A stretch of 64,000 nucleotides of DNA, from NCBI GenBank assembly GCA_026119855.1, contig JAOWBW010000388.1, forward strand, positions 1,960,518-2,024,517, given 5' to 3'. A model generated the notes under the pieces. It was not told the origin of the DNA. It saw only the letters and a program-made list of their open reading frames with translations, and searched no databases. This DNA is from Campanula takesimana (Eukaryota > Streptophyta > Magnoliopsida > Asterales > Campanulaceae). The translations under genes and the position numbers were made by a program. This document shows positions 45,003-55,003 of this stretch, piece by piece; position 1 is the stretch's first letter; every line of letters begins with the position of its first letter.

Positions 45003-48000
45003 ATGGGCGAGGTCTGTCTTAATCAATGAATTTTTTTAATTATATTTTTTGATTCTTCATCGTATCTGCTTCGACTCAATTTATGTGGTCTTTAATTGTT
45101 TGTTTAATTGTTTCTAGGAAGTACAGAAACCGGCGGAAGAGAAGAAACCCGATGAGGAAAAGAAACCTGAAGAACAACCACCGGCTGGTAAGCCAAGCGG
45201 CGGCGGTGACGACGGTGGTAAGAAAGAAGAGCCGAAAGCCGAGGGTGAAGAATCAAAAGACCCACCGCCGCCACCACCTCCGCAAGAGATTGTTTTGAGA
45301 GTGTTCATGCATTGCGAAGGATGTGCTAGAAAAGTCCGCCGCTGCCTCAAAGGCTTCGATGGTTCAATTTTAAATCTGGATTATTATTTTAATTTACCGA
45401 TTAATTTTGATTTTAATTTGGAAATGTTGGAAATTGAGATGAATGTGTGTGGGTTATGCAGGGGTAGAAGATGTGATTACTGATTGCAAGACACATAAGG
45501 TTGTGGTGAAGGGAGAAAAGGCAGATCCGGTCAAGGTTGTTGAACGGGTTCAGAAAAAGAGTCACCGGCAAGTCGAGCTGCTGTCGCCGATACCCAAACC
45601 GCCGGCCGACGAACCCATGAAGGAAGAAGTCAAAGAAGAAGTCAAACCTGAAGAGGAGAAGGAGGAGGTTTGTGATTTTATTTTATTTTCTTTTCTTTTC
45701 AGATTAATAATTGGTTTTATTTGTTTTTACTCAATTTGGTACTCCCTCCGTCTCGGACTAAGAGTCATACCCCTCATTTGCACGCTTATTAATAAATATT
45801 GGAAGTGATGTAAATGTTGTGAGTGTAAAAGTAAAGTAGGAGAAAGAGTGAGTGAGAGAGAATAATGAATTGATTGGTGTTGTGAGTATAAAAGTAAAAT
45901 AAGAGAGATAATGAATGAGGTGAATAGTAAAGATTCTTTGCTATTTTAAGAATAAGACTCTTACTCTGGGATGTACTAAAATGAAAAGTAGGACTCTTAC
46001 TTACTCTGGGACTTACTCTGGGACTGATCTTACTCTCTCTGGGACTAAGGGAGTAATTATTTTCAAGGGGTTGCTTTGTTGAGGTCATGAGTTTGTTATT
46101 TTTTGAAATGCAGGCTCAGGTGATAACAGTGGTCTTGAAAGTACACATGCATTGTGAGGCTTGTGCTCAGGAAATCAGGAAACGCATTCTTAGAATGAAA
46201 GGTTTGTGTATGTGTGTGTATTTCATTTCATTTTTATTTTTATTTTTATTTACTCCATCCGTCTTATATTTATTGCTACTTATTTATATTAGGCATCCCG
46301 TACTTAATAACTTATTACTACTTACCCAAAATATTCACTTTTCACTTTCTTATCAACTCATACCAATTATCCACTAACTTATTTTCTCTTTCCTATTCAC
46401 TCGCAGTATTTACTTTTCCATTATATTTTCATAATCTCGTGCATTCCTATTCCTATTTATAGCAATAAGTGCAGAGATAGGGAGTAATTTGATTGCTTGA
46501 ATTTGATTTGACTTGATTCCTTTGGTTTTCAAGGCAAGATGCAATTTTGAGCCTCTGAATTTATGCCACTTTACCGGTTGGCGACCCAACTTTAAAATTT
46601 ACCAATAAAGTCACTGACCTCACTAAAGTTACTAATCAGGCAAATACTTTAACGGCCGTTTAAATGCTCTGTTAAGTTTCTCTGTAGCACTACTTGTTAG
46701 ACTAAAATACCCTTTTACCAGTTAGGCCACCCAAACTTTACCCTTTTAGAGTTTAAGGAGTTTATTATTTAATAAAAATATTTATGTAATAATAATAAAA
46801 TATATTCCATGTTTATAATTTAATTTTAAAATTAATTGTTACGTATTTCTTAAAGATTACTATAATTTACTTCCTTATATGTAGTATTTTAAAACTATCG
46901 ATTATTTTAACGAGCAAATTTTGGTGGCTTAACTGGGAAAGGTATTATTTGGTCCAACAACTAATTCGTTATACAAAGAAAACTTTAACGAGCAAATCTT
47001 GGTGGCTTAACTGGGAAAGGTATTATTTGGTCCAACAAGTAATTCGTTATACAAAGAAACTTGACGGAATAAATTACGGGGGACTAAATAAAAGTGGCCA
47101 GGTTGGTATGTTTTGTCAGTTCAGTGAATTGATTAGTAGTACTAAGTTTTAAAGTTGGGTGGCCTACTTGTCAAAGTGATGTAAGTTCAATGGCTCAAAC
47201 AAATATGTTCTGCCTTTGTTTTGTTCTACTACCGGTTTTAGCAAATAAGAGTATTACTTTTATGTATCTTTTTGAATCTAAAGTACTATCAAAAGAGGCG
47301 TTATAATTGAATAGTGAGTAACCTTGTACAATCTTTACATTCTTTAATTGGAATTAAAAAAATAATCATTCCTTTAAGATTCCTAGATCCTTTTCCAAAT
47401 TCAAGTCAATTCTCACTTTTTGATAACCACAATCCAATACTCCCCCGTCCCATTTTAAACTTAAAAAGTTTCCGTTTTAGGTGTTCATTTTAAACTTCAA
47501 AGCCTCAAAAAAGAAAGTTTTTATACTTTTCTATTTGTGGGCCACATATGTAATACTCACAACAATTACTCACTAACTATTTCCTACCTCACTTTCTGTC
47601 TCCTATCAAACAATCTACACTTACAACACATCACCTTTTTTATTAATTCTTGAACCCTATTTTTTTTTTTTAAATAAATAAATTGGGACGGAGGGAGTAC
47701 AAATTTCTCAAATCTCAAGTTGATTGCTTAAATCTGGTACCAATCCCACAAATAATCCAAAGATGAAATTAACTAAAGTTATCGGCTTTTGATGATGGTG
47801 GTGTAGGGGTGGAAAGTGCAGAGCCAGAATTAAAGAGCTCACTAGTGACAGTTAAAGGCACATTTGGGGCAGCGAACTTGGTTGAATATGTGTACAAGCG
47901 AACAGGAAAGCACGCAGTGATCGTGAAGCAAGACCCGCCACCGCCTGAGGAAAAGAAAGAGGAAGAAGACAAGGGCAAAGATGGAAAAGATGAAAAGAAA

Positions 48001-48273
48001 GGCGAAGAGAGTGGTGGTGATAAGAAAGAAGAGAAGAAGGAAGAAGGCGGAGAAGAGAAGAAGGAAGGAGGTGGTGGTGACGGGGCGGCAAAGCTGGCGG
48101 CCGTTCAAGAAGATGGCAAAGTGATGGAGTTGAGGAAGAATGAGTTTTACTATTACCAACCGCAGAATTACCAAGTTTACCCTGCAAGTTTGGCAGCTGA
48201 AGCATCTTATGCTTACCCACCAGCACCACAGATTTTCAGTGATGAAAACCCCAATGCATGTTTTGTTATGTAA
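45003..48273 (+). CDS. HIPP: Heavy-metal-associated isoprenylated plant protein with two HMA domains (HIPP7/ATFP3-like), 5 exons
   Basis: Exons: 45003-45011, 45118-45361, 45462-45667, 46114-46201, 47807-48273; 1014 nt, 337 aa, GT-AG and in phase. The first exon codes only Met-Gly-Glu. A Lys/Glu/Pro-rich N-terminus leads to HMA domain 1 with the metal-binding MHCEGC (residues 67-72). A linker precedes HMA domain 2 with MHCEAC (165-170), followed by a long Lys/Glu/Gly-rich region, a Tyr-rich segment, and the C-terminal CFVM, a CaaX box for farnesylation at Cys334. Such proteins bind Cu, Zn, Ni or Cd and attach to membranes or move to the nucleus. Length is close to the Arabidopsis homologue ATFP3 (about 355 aa). 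Introns 3 and 4 hold four transposons, with three in the 1.6-kb intron that splits HMA domain 2; all splice signals remain intact. Confidence 0.95.
45742..46053. mobile_element. Stowaway-like MITE in HIPP intron 3
   Basis: The left end CTCCCTCCGTCTCGGACTAA and the right end GGGACTAAGGGAG flank with TA. Related to 49312-49585 (shared AAGAGTC, TTTGCACGCTTATTAATAAA). Confidence 0.85.
46253..46484. mobile_element. Stowaway-like MITE in HIPP intron 4
   Basis: The left end CTCCATCCGTCTTATATTTA and the right end AGCAATAAGTGCAGAGATAG plus GGAG are inverted repeats next to TA. Confidence 0.75.
46531..47217. mobile_element. TIR element with internal 76-bp tandem duplication, HIPP intron 4
   Basis: The ends are inverted over about 70 bp (TTGAGCC, then ACCCAACTTTAAAA at the left; TTTTAAAGTTGGGTGGCC, then TGGCTCAA at the right). 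Inside, AACGAGCAAATTTTGGTGGC begins two tandem copies at about 46909 and 46986. It is possibly a non-autonomous MULE; no coding sequence is seen. Confidence 0.7.
47440..47697. mobile_element. Stowaway-like MITE in HIPP intron 4
   Basis: The left end CTCCCCCGTCCCATTTTAAA and the right end AATTGGGACGGAGGGAG have TA flanks. It ends about 110 bp before exon 5. Confidence 0.82.
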
Positions 48274-48789
48274 ATTTGAAATGCAGGGATAAAATGGGAA
48301 AGAGGGAGGCACCATTTCCATGTTGATGGCTCTTGATTGTGCTCTGCATGTGGCCTTTGTCTGGGGAGGGAGGGTACTCTGTTTAGTACTAGTATAAGTC
48401 TGCAGGGAAAGCTGTAAGAATTTTGTGCGGCCTTTGTACTTTTTTTATAATTTTTTTTTTTTGTTTTTAAAACTATAATCGATGTTACATATTATGAATA
48501 AAGATAGTGTTTAGAGTATAATATGGGGCATAATTAAGGGTCTTGTACCTTGTTTGTTTTTTGTGCTTTAAATTATGGAGGGTGGGGTTATAAATTTGGG
48601 CACTAGGTAGGGGTATAAAAGAAATCTACAAAATGATAGATACAAAATAAGGTGACGATATTTTATTGGTTGAATCGATTGTGGACCAGCCACACTCTTA
48701 ACTAAAAACACCAATAAAATTTTAACATTATTTTGTTAGTAAGTTTTGTGAGAGTTTTTTGTGGCTTTTATCTTTACCATAGAAATTTT
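48274..48789. other. HIPP 3' flank
   Basis: 3' UTR region and flanking DNA. ATGAATAAAG at about 48494 is a plausible polyadenylation signal. No further gene. Confidence 0.5.
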
Positions 48790-49012
48790 GGGATTTCGAA
48801 CGGTTCCACCCACCAGTTTGCTCCACTCAATGGTGGAGATCGGAGCCACCACATTTTAGCTACACCCAATGGCTGAGATGTAGCCGAGCTCGGTGGGATC
48901 CACAAAAATTGAAATCATCCGAGCCGCACAGATGATAAATGTGTGTATGTGGTCTCGATCGGAGCCGTTGGGTGGAGTGATAGAGTTAACTCGGTCGAGC
49001 GGTCCCGATCAT
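48790..49012. mobile_element. MITE-like element, copy 2
   Basis: Inverted relative to 34215-34425: GGATTTCGAACGGTTCCACC at the left, CGATCGGAGCCGTTGGGTGG and GAGCGGTCCCGATC at the right. Confidence 0.6.
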
Positions 49013-49311
49013 TTTGAGGTGGTACTGGTGGGTGAATTGTTTAGGAGTTTGTTTTGGTGGAAAGGTTTGGTCAAGTGGTCAACTAAGAAACTGTTTGACC
49101 ACAAGTGTGGGTGGGTAGTGGTACTTCTGGTCACGAGTGTAATAAATGTAGAGCTGAAACTGAAGCTGAGTTTTGGGTGTTTTCAGTTAAAGGGTGAGAA
49201 AATTAAAATAAAAAATTATGGCCCACTAAGGTGGTCCCTGTGGTATAACGGCTTTAGAAAGAATTTTTTTACAGATTGTGCAATGCCCTTGGTGGGATTA
49301 AAAAAATAATA

Positions 49312-49585
49312 CTCTTTCCGTCCTGGAGTAAGAGTCTCACCCCAATTTGCACGCTTATTAATAAATATTGGATATGATGTAAATGTTGTGAGTGTAAAAG
49401 TAAAGTATAAAAGAGAATGAGTGGGAGAGAATAATGAATTGATTGGTGTTGTGAGTATAAAAGTAAAATAGGAGAGAGAATGAGTGTGGTGAATAGTAAA
49501 GATTGTTTGCCATTTTAAGAATGAGACTCTTACTCTGGAACGGATCAAAAAAAAAAATGAGACTCTTACTCTGGGACGGAGGAAG
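49312..49585. mobile_element. Stowaway-like MITE
   Basis: The left end CTCTTTCCGTCCTGGAGTAA and the right end TTACTCTGGGACGGAGGAAG have TA flanks. Same family as 45742-46053. Confidence 0.85.
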
Positions 49586-49589
49586 TACA

Positions 49590-50068
49590 CTCTGCTCATG
49601 ATTTCTGTTTTGATAGATCTTTCACAGCTTGAACATCAATTATACTTGATAAAAAATAAAATAAACATTCAAATGGGTGTAACGGATTAATTTTTAAAAT
49701 CAGGATCGGAATAATATAATTATTTTTTAATTATAGTTAAATACTCCGTATACAAATTGTGAAGAAAAAGAGGGAGATTGAAATGTGATAAATCTACAAG
49801 AGTAGGCAATGGGATTATTGAGACTATAACTAATGGTGAATTGATAACAAGTTTTAGAATGTCACTATGATAGTTCATTTTTTTTATGTAATTTTAAATC
49901 AAAGTGTGATTGAAATGACAATTTTCGCATTGATTTTGAAGTTTAAAATGAGATAGGGGAGTATAGATTTATTCTTTAACCCCTGCACGTGGGATAATTG
50001 CTAGAGAAAGTAGAAGTTACTAGATTCACAAAAACTTAGTAGTACTACTAAAGCACCTACCTATGAAT
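49590..50068. other. AT-rich intergenic DNA
   Basis: Nothing recognised. Confidence 0.45.
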
Positions 50069-50520
50069 AGGGATGACAACGGGTCGGATTTGGATGATCT
50101 GAATCTCAAATATACCGAGCTGAACCCGACCCGATTCGAAGATCCGAGAAACCGTGACCGACCCGACCAGAATCTTATTAAAAGTCTATTTTTTTAGCTC
50201 AAAATTAATTAATTAAACTATATTTTTAAACACAATGTTGAATGTTGTATGAAAAATAGTCTAAAATCATCCAAATCTCACTTACAAATACAAATTAGAA
50301 AAAATAAAATTTAAGATAATATTAAAAATATTTAAAATTCACCTTTTATTAAGGGTTCGGATCGAATCGGGTTCGGATCGGATCATTATGGTTCGGGTCG
50401 GATCATCGGCATAATCCGATCCGAACCCGCTCGGGTTTTAAAAATTGCAAACCAAACCCTATTTTTTTCAGATCGGATCGACTTCGGTACGGATCGGATT
50501 GGGTCAAATTGTCATCCCTA
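50069..50520. mobile_element. GGGTCGG-rich TIR element
   Basis: The ends AGGGATGACAACGGGTCGG and GGGTCAAATTGTCATCCCTA are inverted repeats; degenerate GGATCGGATCGGGTTCGG blocks lie at both sides of an AT-rich core. Same family as 28813-29582 but without cargo. Confidence 0.8.
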
Positions 50521-51135
50521 CATATATATGAACTAACCCAATTTTTAAAGAGGACAAGCTTTTTCATCAATTTCCCTTGGGTCCTAATAGGGAAAGATTA
50601 TTCTCCTAAGCCCTCCCAGTTCATTTAATGAATTAATGTAAACTCAAAGTTGCCCATCTCCTTAATTAAAAACACACCTTTTCTCGCCCTCTCCTCCTTA
50701 ATTAATGTACTCCTTCTCCTTCTCCTTCCCACCCTATTCCTCCTTCTCTAACGAGCTTTCTCCTTATCACCACGTCTGGCAACCTCGTTGATTTTGTTGG
50801 TGTTGTATGCACGAAACCCAACAGATTTTGCGTCATCTCACTTGTATTTTTCAAAAAATCCATTAAACTAGTTGTAACTTAATTTCTCTGACGCCTCTAA
50901 CCACTTTTCCTCTCCAGCCAATGTTCTTCTCTACAATCCACAGGCGAAGCTGTCTAATAGCCAACGCCATCTTCATTAAGTTCTCTTTTATCCAACCTTA
51001 AGTAGACCATCAGTTCCTTTTTGCCCACTTCAAATCCGACGATCCATGCCTCATTCAAACTACACCACACAACTGAACGCCATCACATCATCTCTGGCCA
51101 CCATCCATTTCTCTTCGCAGGCCTCAAGTAGATTT
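50521..51135. other. Intergenic stretch, no gene recognised
   Basis: CT-rich DNA between the GGGTCGG element and the copia LTR. No convincing ORF. Confidence 0.45.
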
Positions 51136-51611
51136 TGTAAGGACATGGCTTGCAAAAAAGGTCATTTAGACTTTCATTTATAAAATTATGATTATAATGT
51201 TAATTTATAAAGTATAGTTGATAATAAAATGTGTAGAGTTCCTGGATATATAATTACCTAATTGTGATGGGCAAAAGGGTAATATAATATCACTAAGCTT
51301 CTTGAAAGGGTGTAGTCCCTAGGTGAAGTGACACAATGTTTCCTATTTAAAGGCCTTTCCATCAAGCCTAGAAACAACTATTCATTCTTGTTATCTCTCC
51401 TAAATTCTCTTCACATTATTGAAGTACTTGAGAGATTAAGAAGTCACTATTACTTAGAAGATCTTCATTCCCTACTTCTTCTTCTTCATCTTATTTCTCA
51501 CTACATCATCCATGGATTCAACAGGTATATATTTTATCACTTCTGCTTCATCTCTTCCTCAATCCTATTCTAAAGTGAGTGTGGCATTCAGGGATTAAAA
51601 TTGTTCCAACA
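51136..51611 (+). repeat. 5' LTR of the interrupted copia element (left end approximate)
   Basis: The right end is fixed by the primer-binding site. The left end, TGTAAGGACATGG, is a guess. A TATA-like TATTTAAAGG lies at about 51343. Confidence refers to the LTR, less to its left edge. Confidence 0.6.
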
Positions 51612-51613
51612 AT

Positions 51614-51625
51614 TGGTATCAGAGC
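51614..51625 (+). other. Primer-binding site for initiator-Met tRNA
   Basis: TGGTATCAGAGC, the standard plant copia site, two bases after the LTR. Confidence 0.92.
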
Positions 51626-52029
51626 CCCGCTCATCTTTAGTTTAAGTTTAAGTTTTTTTTTTTTTTTTGGAAAGTGTATACTTTCAATTTTGATTCATTT
51701 TCCCTGTTGAATCATTAAGTTTTGATGTTGATTATGGACTCTAATTCGTTCATAGAGCACTGATAATCATCATCTAAAATTCAGAAAAGGTTTGAAAGTT
51801 TTGTTCATTAAAACTAAATGGTTCAAGTGTGACTATCCCTTCATAACATGGTTTTATGTTTTCGTGCATACCATGTGGATCTACTCACTTGATTCCATTA
51901 ATTTTAAGGCAATATTATCCCTAAATAACATGGTTTTATGTTTTAAGTACATACCATGTGGATTTACTTGCAATTCATGGCCTTTTGGGAATAAATTAAA
52001 CAAATTCAGAAAGTGCATAAAATGGGGTG

Positions 52030-52439
52030 CTCGGCCGAGTCATTTGTTTTGCTCGGCCGAGCATATGAAAAGGCGCGAACTGCTCGGCCGAGTCTTTGGA
52101 TTTACTCGGCCGAGCACATGAACAGGCGCCAAAATGGCATAAACCGGTCGGACCTTTGGTCGAGTTCGGTCCGGTTCTCTTGAATACCTGATCGGGTCTT
52201 TGGTTATGCCCGGTCGGACCAAGACTTGCGCGGTCGAGCATTTGGTTTTTCACGGTCGAGCATTGTATGTCAAATAAGGCATTTGTTTCTGATTAAGGTG
52301 CTCGGCCGAGCACATCATATGACTCGGTCGAGCAGCTCGGTCGAGCGTTTTGTTTAGAGAGGCCGAGCATAATGTGACAAATTGACCAAAACATTCTGAT
52401 TAAGGTGCTCGGCCGAGCACTTCATAAGACTCGGCCGAG
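52030..52439. repeat. Cluster of CTCGGCCGAG palindromes
   Basis: Seven perfect copies at 52030, 52052, 52083, 52105, 52301, 52408 and 52430, several extended to TGCTCGGCCGAGCA, plus about seven degenerate versions (CTCGGTCGAG, CGGTCGAGC, GGCCGAGC). All lie in the copia leader between primer-binding site and gag. Confidence 0.95.
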
Positions 52440-53007
52440 CAGTTACTGTTCACAGGTTTTGGATTTTTCTAAGTTTTGCACTATTTTATTTTTCCCTTGG
52501 AACAAAACCTACATTATTTCAAACCTAAAAAGTTATGATTAATTATATGCTTTGACAATTTTATTCATTGTTTACATAATATTGTCGCCTAAGTGATTTA
52601 CGTTATTTAAACCCTTAAATTGTAAAGTGTTGGATGTTTAAGTTAATATGTGAATGACTTGAATTTTTCAAAGAAGATCTTGCCATTTGACTAAACTTAG
52701 GCATTCATGTGGTAACAAATAAAATGAACATTATGATATTTTCTTAGGTACTTATGTCGGCCCAAAGGAAGATTAAGTATTTATTAAAATATAAGTTCAA
52801 ATTACTTGTTACCTAAGGCAATCATTTATGAGTCAACTCGCAATCCAAAGATTAATTTTGATGTCATGTTGATTGTCTTATTGATGGATTTCGTTGATAT
52901 AATTAATCATTTTTTATTTTGTAGTTTCTTATTCATGTTTTGTTTTCATTCTTTTTTGTTCTCAAAACCCAACAGATTTACTTATTGCTTCATCCGTGAT
53001 TACTGCT

Positions 53008-53078
53008 ATGAGTACTTTACCAATGCTTAACGGGACTAATTTTAAAACTTGCAAAAATAAATTGATGATGATCTTAGG
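53008..53078 (+). pseudogene. Start of copia gag, truncated by insertion
   Basis: ATG at 53008. The 24 codons visible contain LNGTNFKTCKNKLMMILG, the N-terminal signature of copia Gag (normally with Trp where Cys stands). It is cut by the insertion at 53079. Confidence 0.8.
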
Positions 53079-54536
53079 TGTTGGTCCCAGAGGGCAACAA
53101 GGGTATAGAACCGCTAGAGGGGGGGGTGAATAGCGGTCCGAAACTTTTTCGAAATACCCTTAAAATCAACCGAGTACTTATCAGTTTGGCCAACTGCGGT
53201 TCAAGGCACAAGAACCGAACTGATAAAATGCACAGCGGAGTTTGCGGTTTGGCCAAATAGGTTAGTTAAAGAGTTGGGAAGTTTGACTCGGGTTGAGAAA
53301 ACACTATGATGCAACAGAATAGTTAAACTTAAAGTTTAAAGGAAAACACAATTCATCTTTCAAGTCATTTCGTATATGGAAACAAGTTCAAGACCACAAA
53401 CAAGAAAGATAAATATCAAGACAGAAAATAAAGATCAAACACACAAATTGAAGAGGTTCGTTCTTAAATGAACTACGTCCTCTACCTAGATGGTTAGTCT
53501 AGGATTTTCTAATAGCTATAAGACTTGTATTAATTTAGAGGAGGTTTTACAAGATAAATCTAAACTCTAAACAATGAGTCTAACCTAAGCTATAATAACA
53601 ACCGGTGTTTTCGAAGTATATAATCTATATGATCATATAAATCGGGTGTGTGTGTGAAAAGAAATCAAATGCTCTAAGTATCTAAATGATGGTAGAGCAA
53701 ATAGAATTCTTTCTGTGTAAAGGCTAAGTATGAATGGTTGTTAGGCTTGAAGCTTTGATGAAGAACTGGGTTTGCAATGGAGATGGTTGAAGATATGAAT
53801 ATCTGGGTTTAACTCTTCAAAGCAAACTTGAATACTTGGGAATGAATCTCTTGAAGCTCAGCAACCTTCATTGTTGAATAATGAAGGCTATTTATAGGCA
53901 GAGCACCCTTGTGACCGTTGGGTAAAGATTTGAATCAAATCTGAAGGGTACAGTGCTGTCGAAATCCCATTGGTTGAGCTGTCATTTTCGTCCTTGGTTT
54001 TGTCTTGTAGTCCTAGGTAGTTGTTGCACCACTACCTGACAATTGTCCTTTGTTGCAGAAAGGACTAACGGTAAACAATTTAAACTGATGGACAAACCGA
54101 CATTCCTTGCAGAAACTCCAAGTTGACTTAGAGTTATTTTGACATGACATAACAACATCCTTATACTGTCAATAAGGGAATGTTTGTCTAAGGAATAAAT
54201 GACATCTCTTTAATTCTTTAATAACTGCTCTGCGGTTTCACCAAGCATAGGGCGGTTTGAAGAATGGTCTTGATGTGCGGTTTCATCAAACATGCAAATT
54301 GCGGTTTGATGAGAATTGAAGAGCTCTATGCTGGCATTCTTAAAATGACGGCTTGAAGCACTAAACCGCTAATGATACAACCGAACAATACTCAGCCTAG
54401 AAAACAAAAAATCTAGAAATGGACTTATCTAAAAATTGAAGTAGAACTTCATTACATGCGGTCCTAAAGTCCATAAAAAGACACGTGGAATGGATCAATC
54501 AAATTAAGGTGGGTGCACTAACAATGAATCCTAACA
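53079..54536 (-). repeat. 3' LTR of the Sirevirus-like element
   Basis: Read on the minus strand it starts TGTTAGGATTCATTG (54536) and ends GAGGGCAACAAGG-type sequence to CCAACA at 53079. 1458 bp against 1530 bp for the solo copy. Confidence 0.93.
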
Positions 54537-54546
54537 ATCTCCCCCT
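54537..54546 (-). other. Polypurine tract
   Basis: AGGGGGAGAT on the minus strand, immediately before the 3' LTR. Further GGGGGAG copies on the same strand lie near 55485, 57352 and 57370. Confidence 0.85.
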
Positions 54547-55003
54547 ATTTGATTGATGCCATTACCACACTATGATAATAGCAAAACATTGTACTTGGTA
54601 AGAACATGTCAGAAATAAATTCATGAAATTGCATGTCCCAAGTCAATGCACACACTATGCTAGATCATAGATTTCTAATCTATCAAAAATAAAGGAAATG
54701 AATAAGAGATAGAAAAGAAATACATTCAGATGCATAAAGAATGATATGATTTTGAGGATCAGAAATGCATGTTTAAAACGAATGTTTAAAACACAATGCA
54801 CTTAAAAGTATTTTCATGATGAATGTAGTGCATGAGGTTTTAAGAAATACAAGCATTGTTTCACAAACAAGCAGTTTGAATAAACAAAGTTTTGGAAACA
54901 GAATGCTATGCAGTCATTCTCATTATAATTCAATCATAAAGGATAGTAACTTACAATGTATGAATTACAAGAGATACCAAAAAGAAAGACTAAGAAAAGA
55001 GGT

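Larger units (their letters stand above)
51136..53078 (+). mobile_element. 5' part of a Ty1/copia element, interrupted by a second retroelement
   Basis: An LTR (about 51136-51611, ending TTGTTCCAACA) is followed at once by the primer-binding site, a 1.4-kb leader full of CTCGGCCGAG palindromes, and the first 24 codons of gag. The sequence then breaks off exactly where the reversed Sirevirus-like LTR begins (53079). The rest presumably lies beyond the right edge. The left LTR boundary is uncertain because no clear terminal match or target duplication can be checked. Confidence 0.8.

Noticed and set aside
47160..47806. Missing exon in HIPP intron 4
   Set aside because: Exons 4 and 5 join in phase and give a continuous HMA domain; the intron is transposon sequence.
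47842..48321. Antisense ORFs of 125 and 159 codons over HIPP exon 5
   Set aside because: Shadow frames created by the Lys/Glu-rich (GA-rich) coding sequence.
51614..51625. tRNA gene fragment
   Set aside because: It is the primer-binding site complementary to the 3' end of initiator-Met tRNA; no cloverleaf around it.
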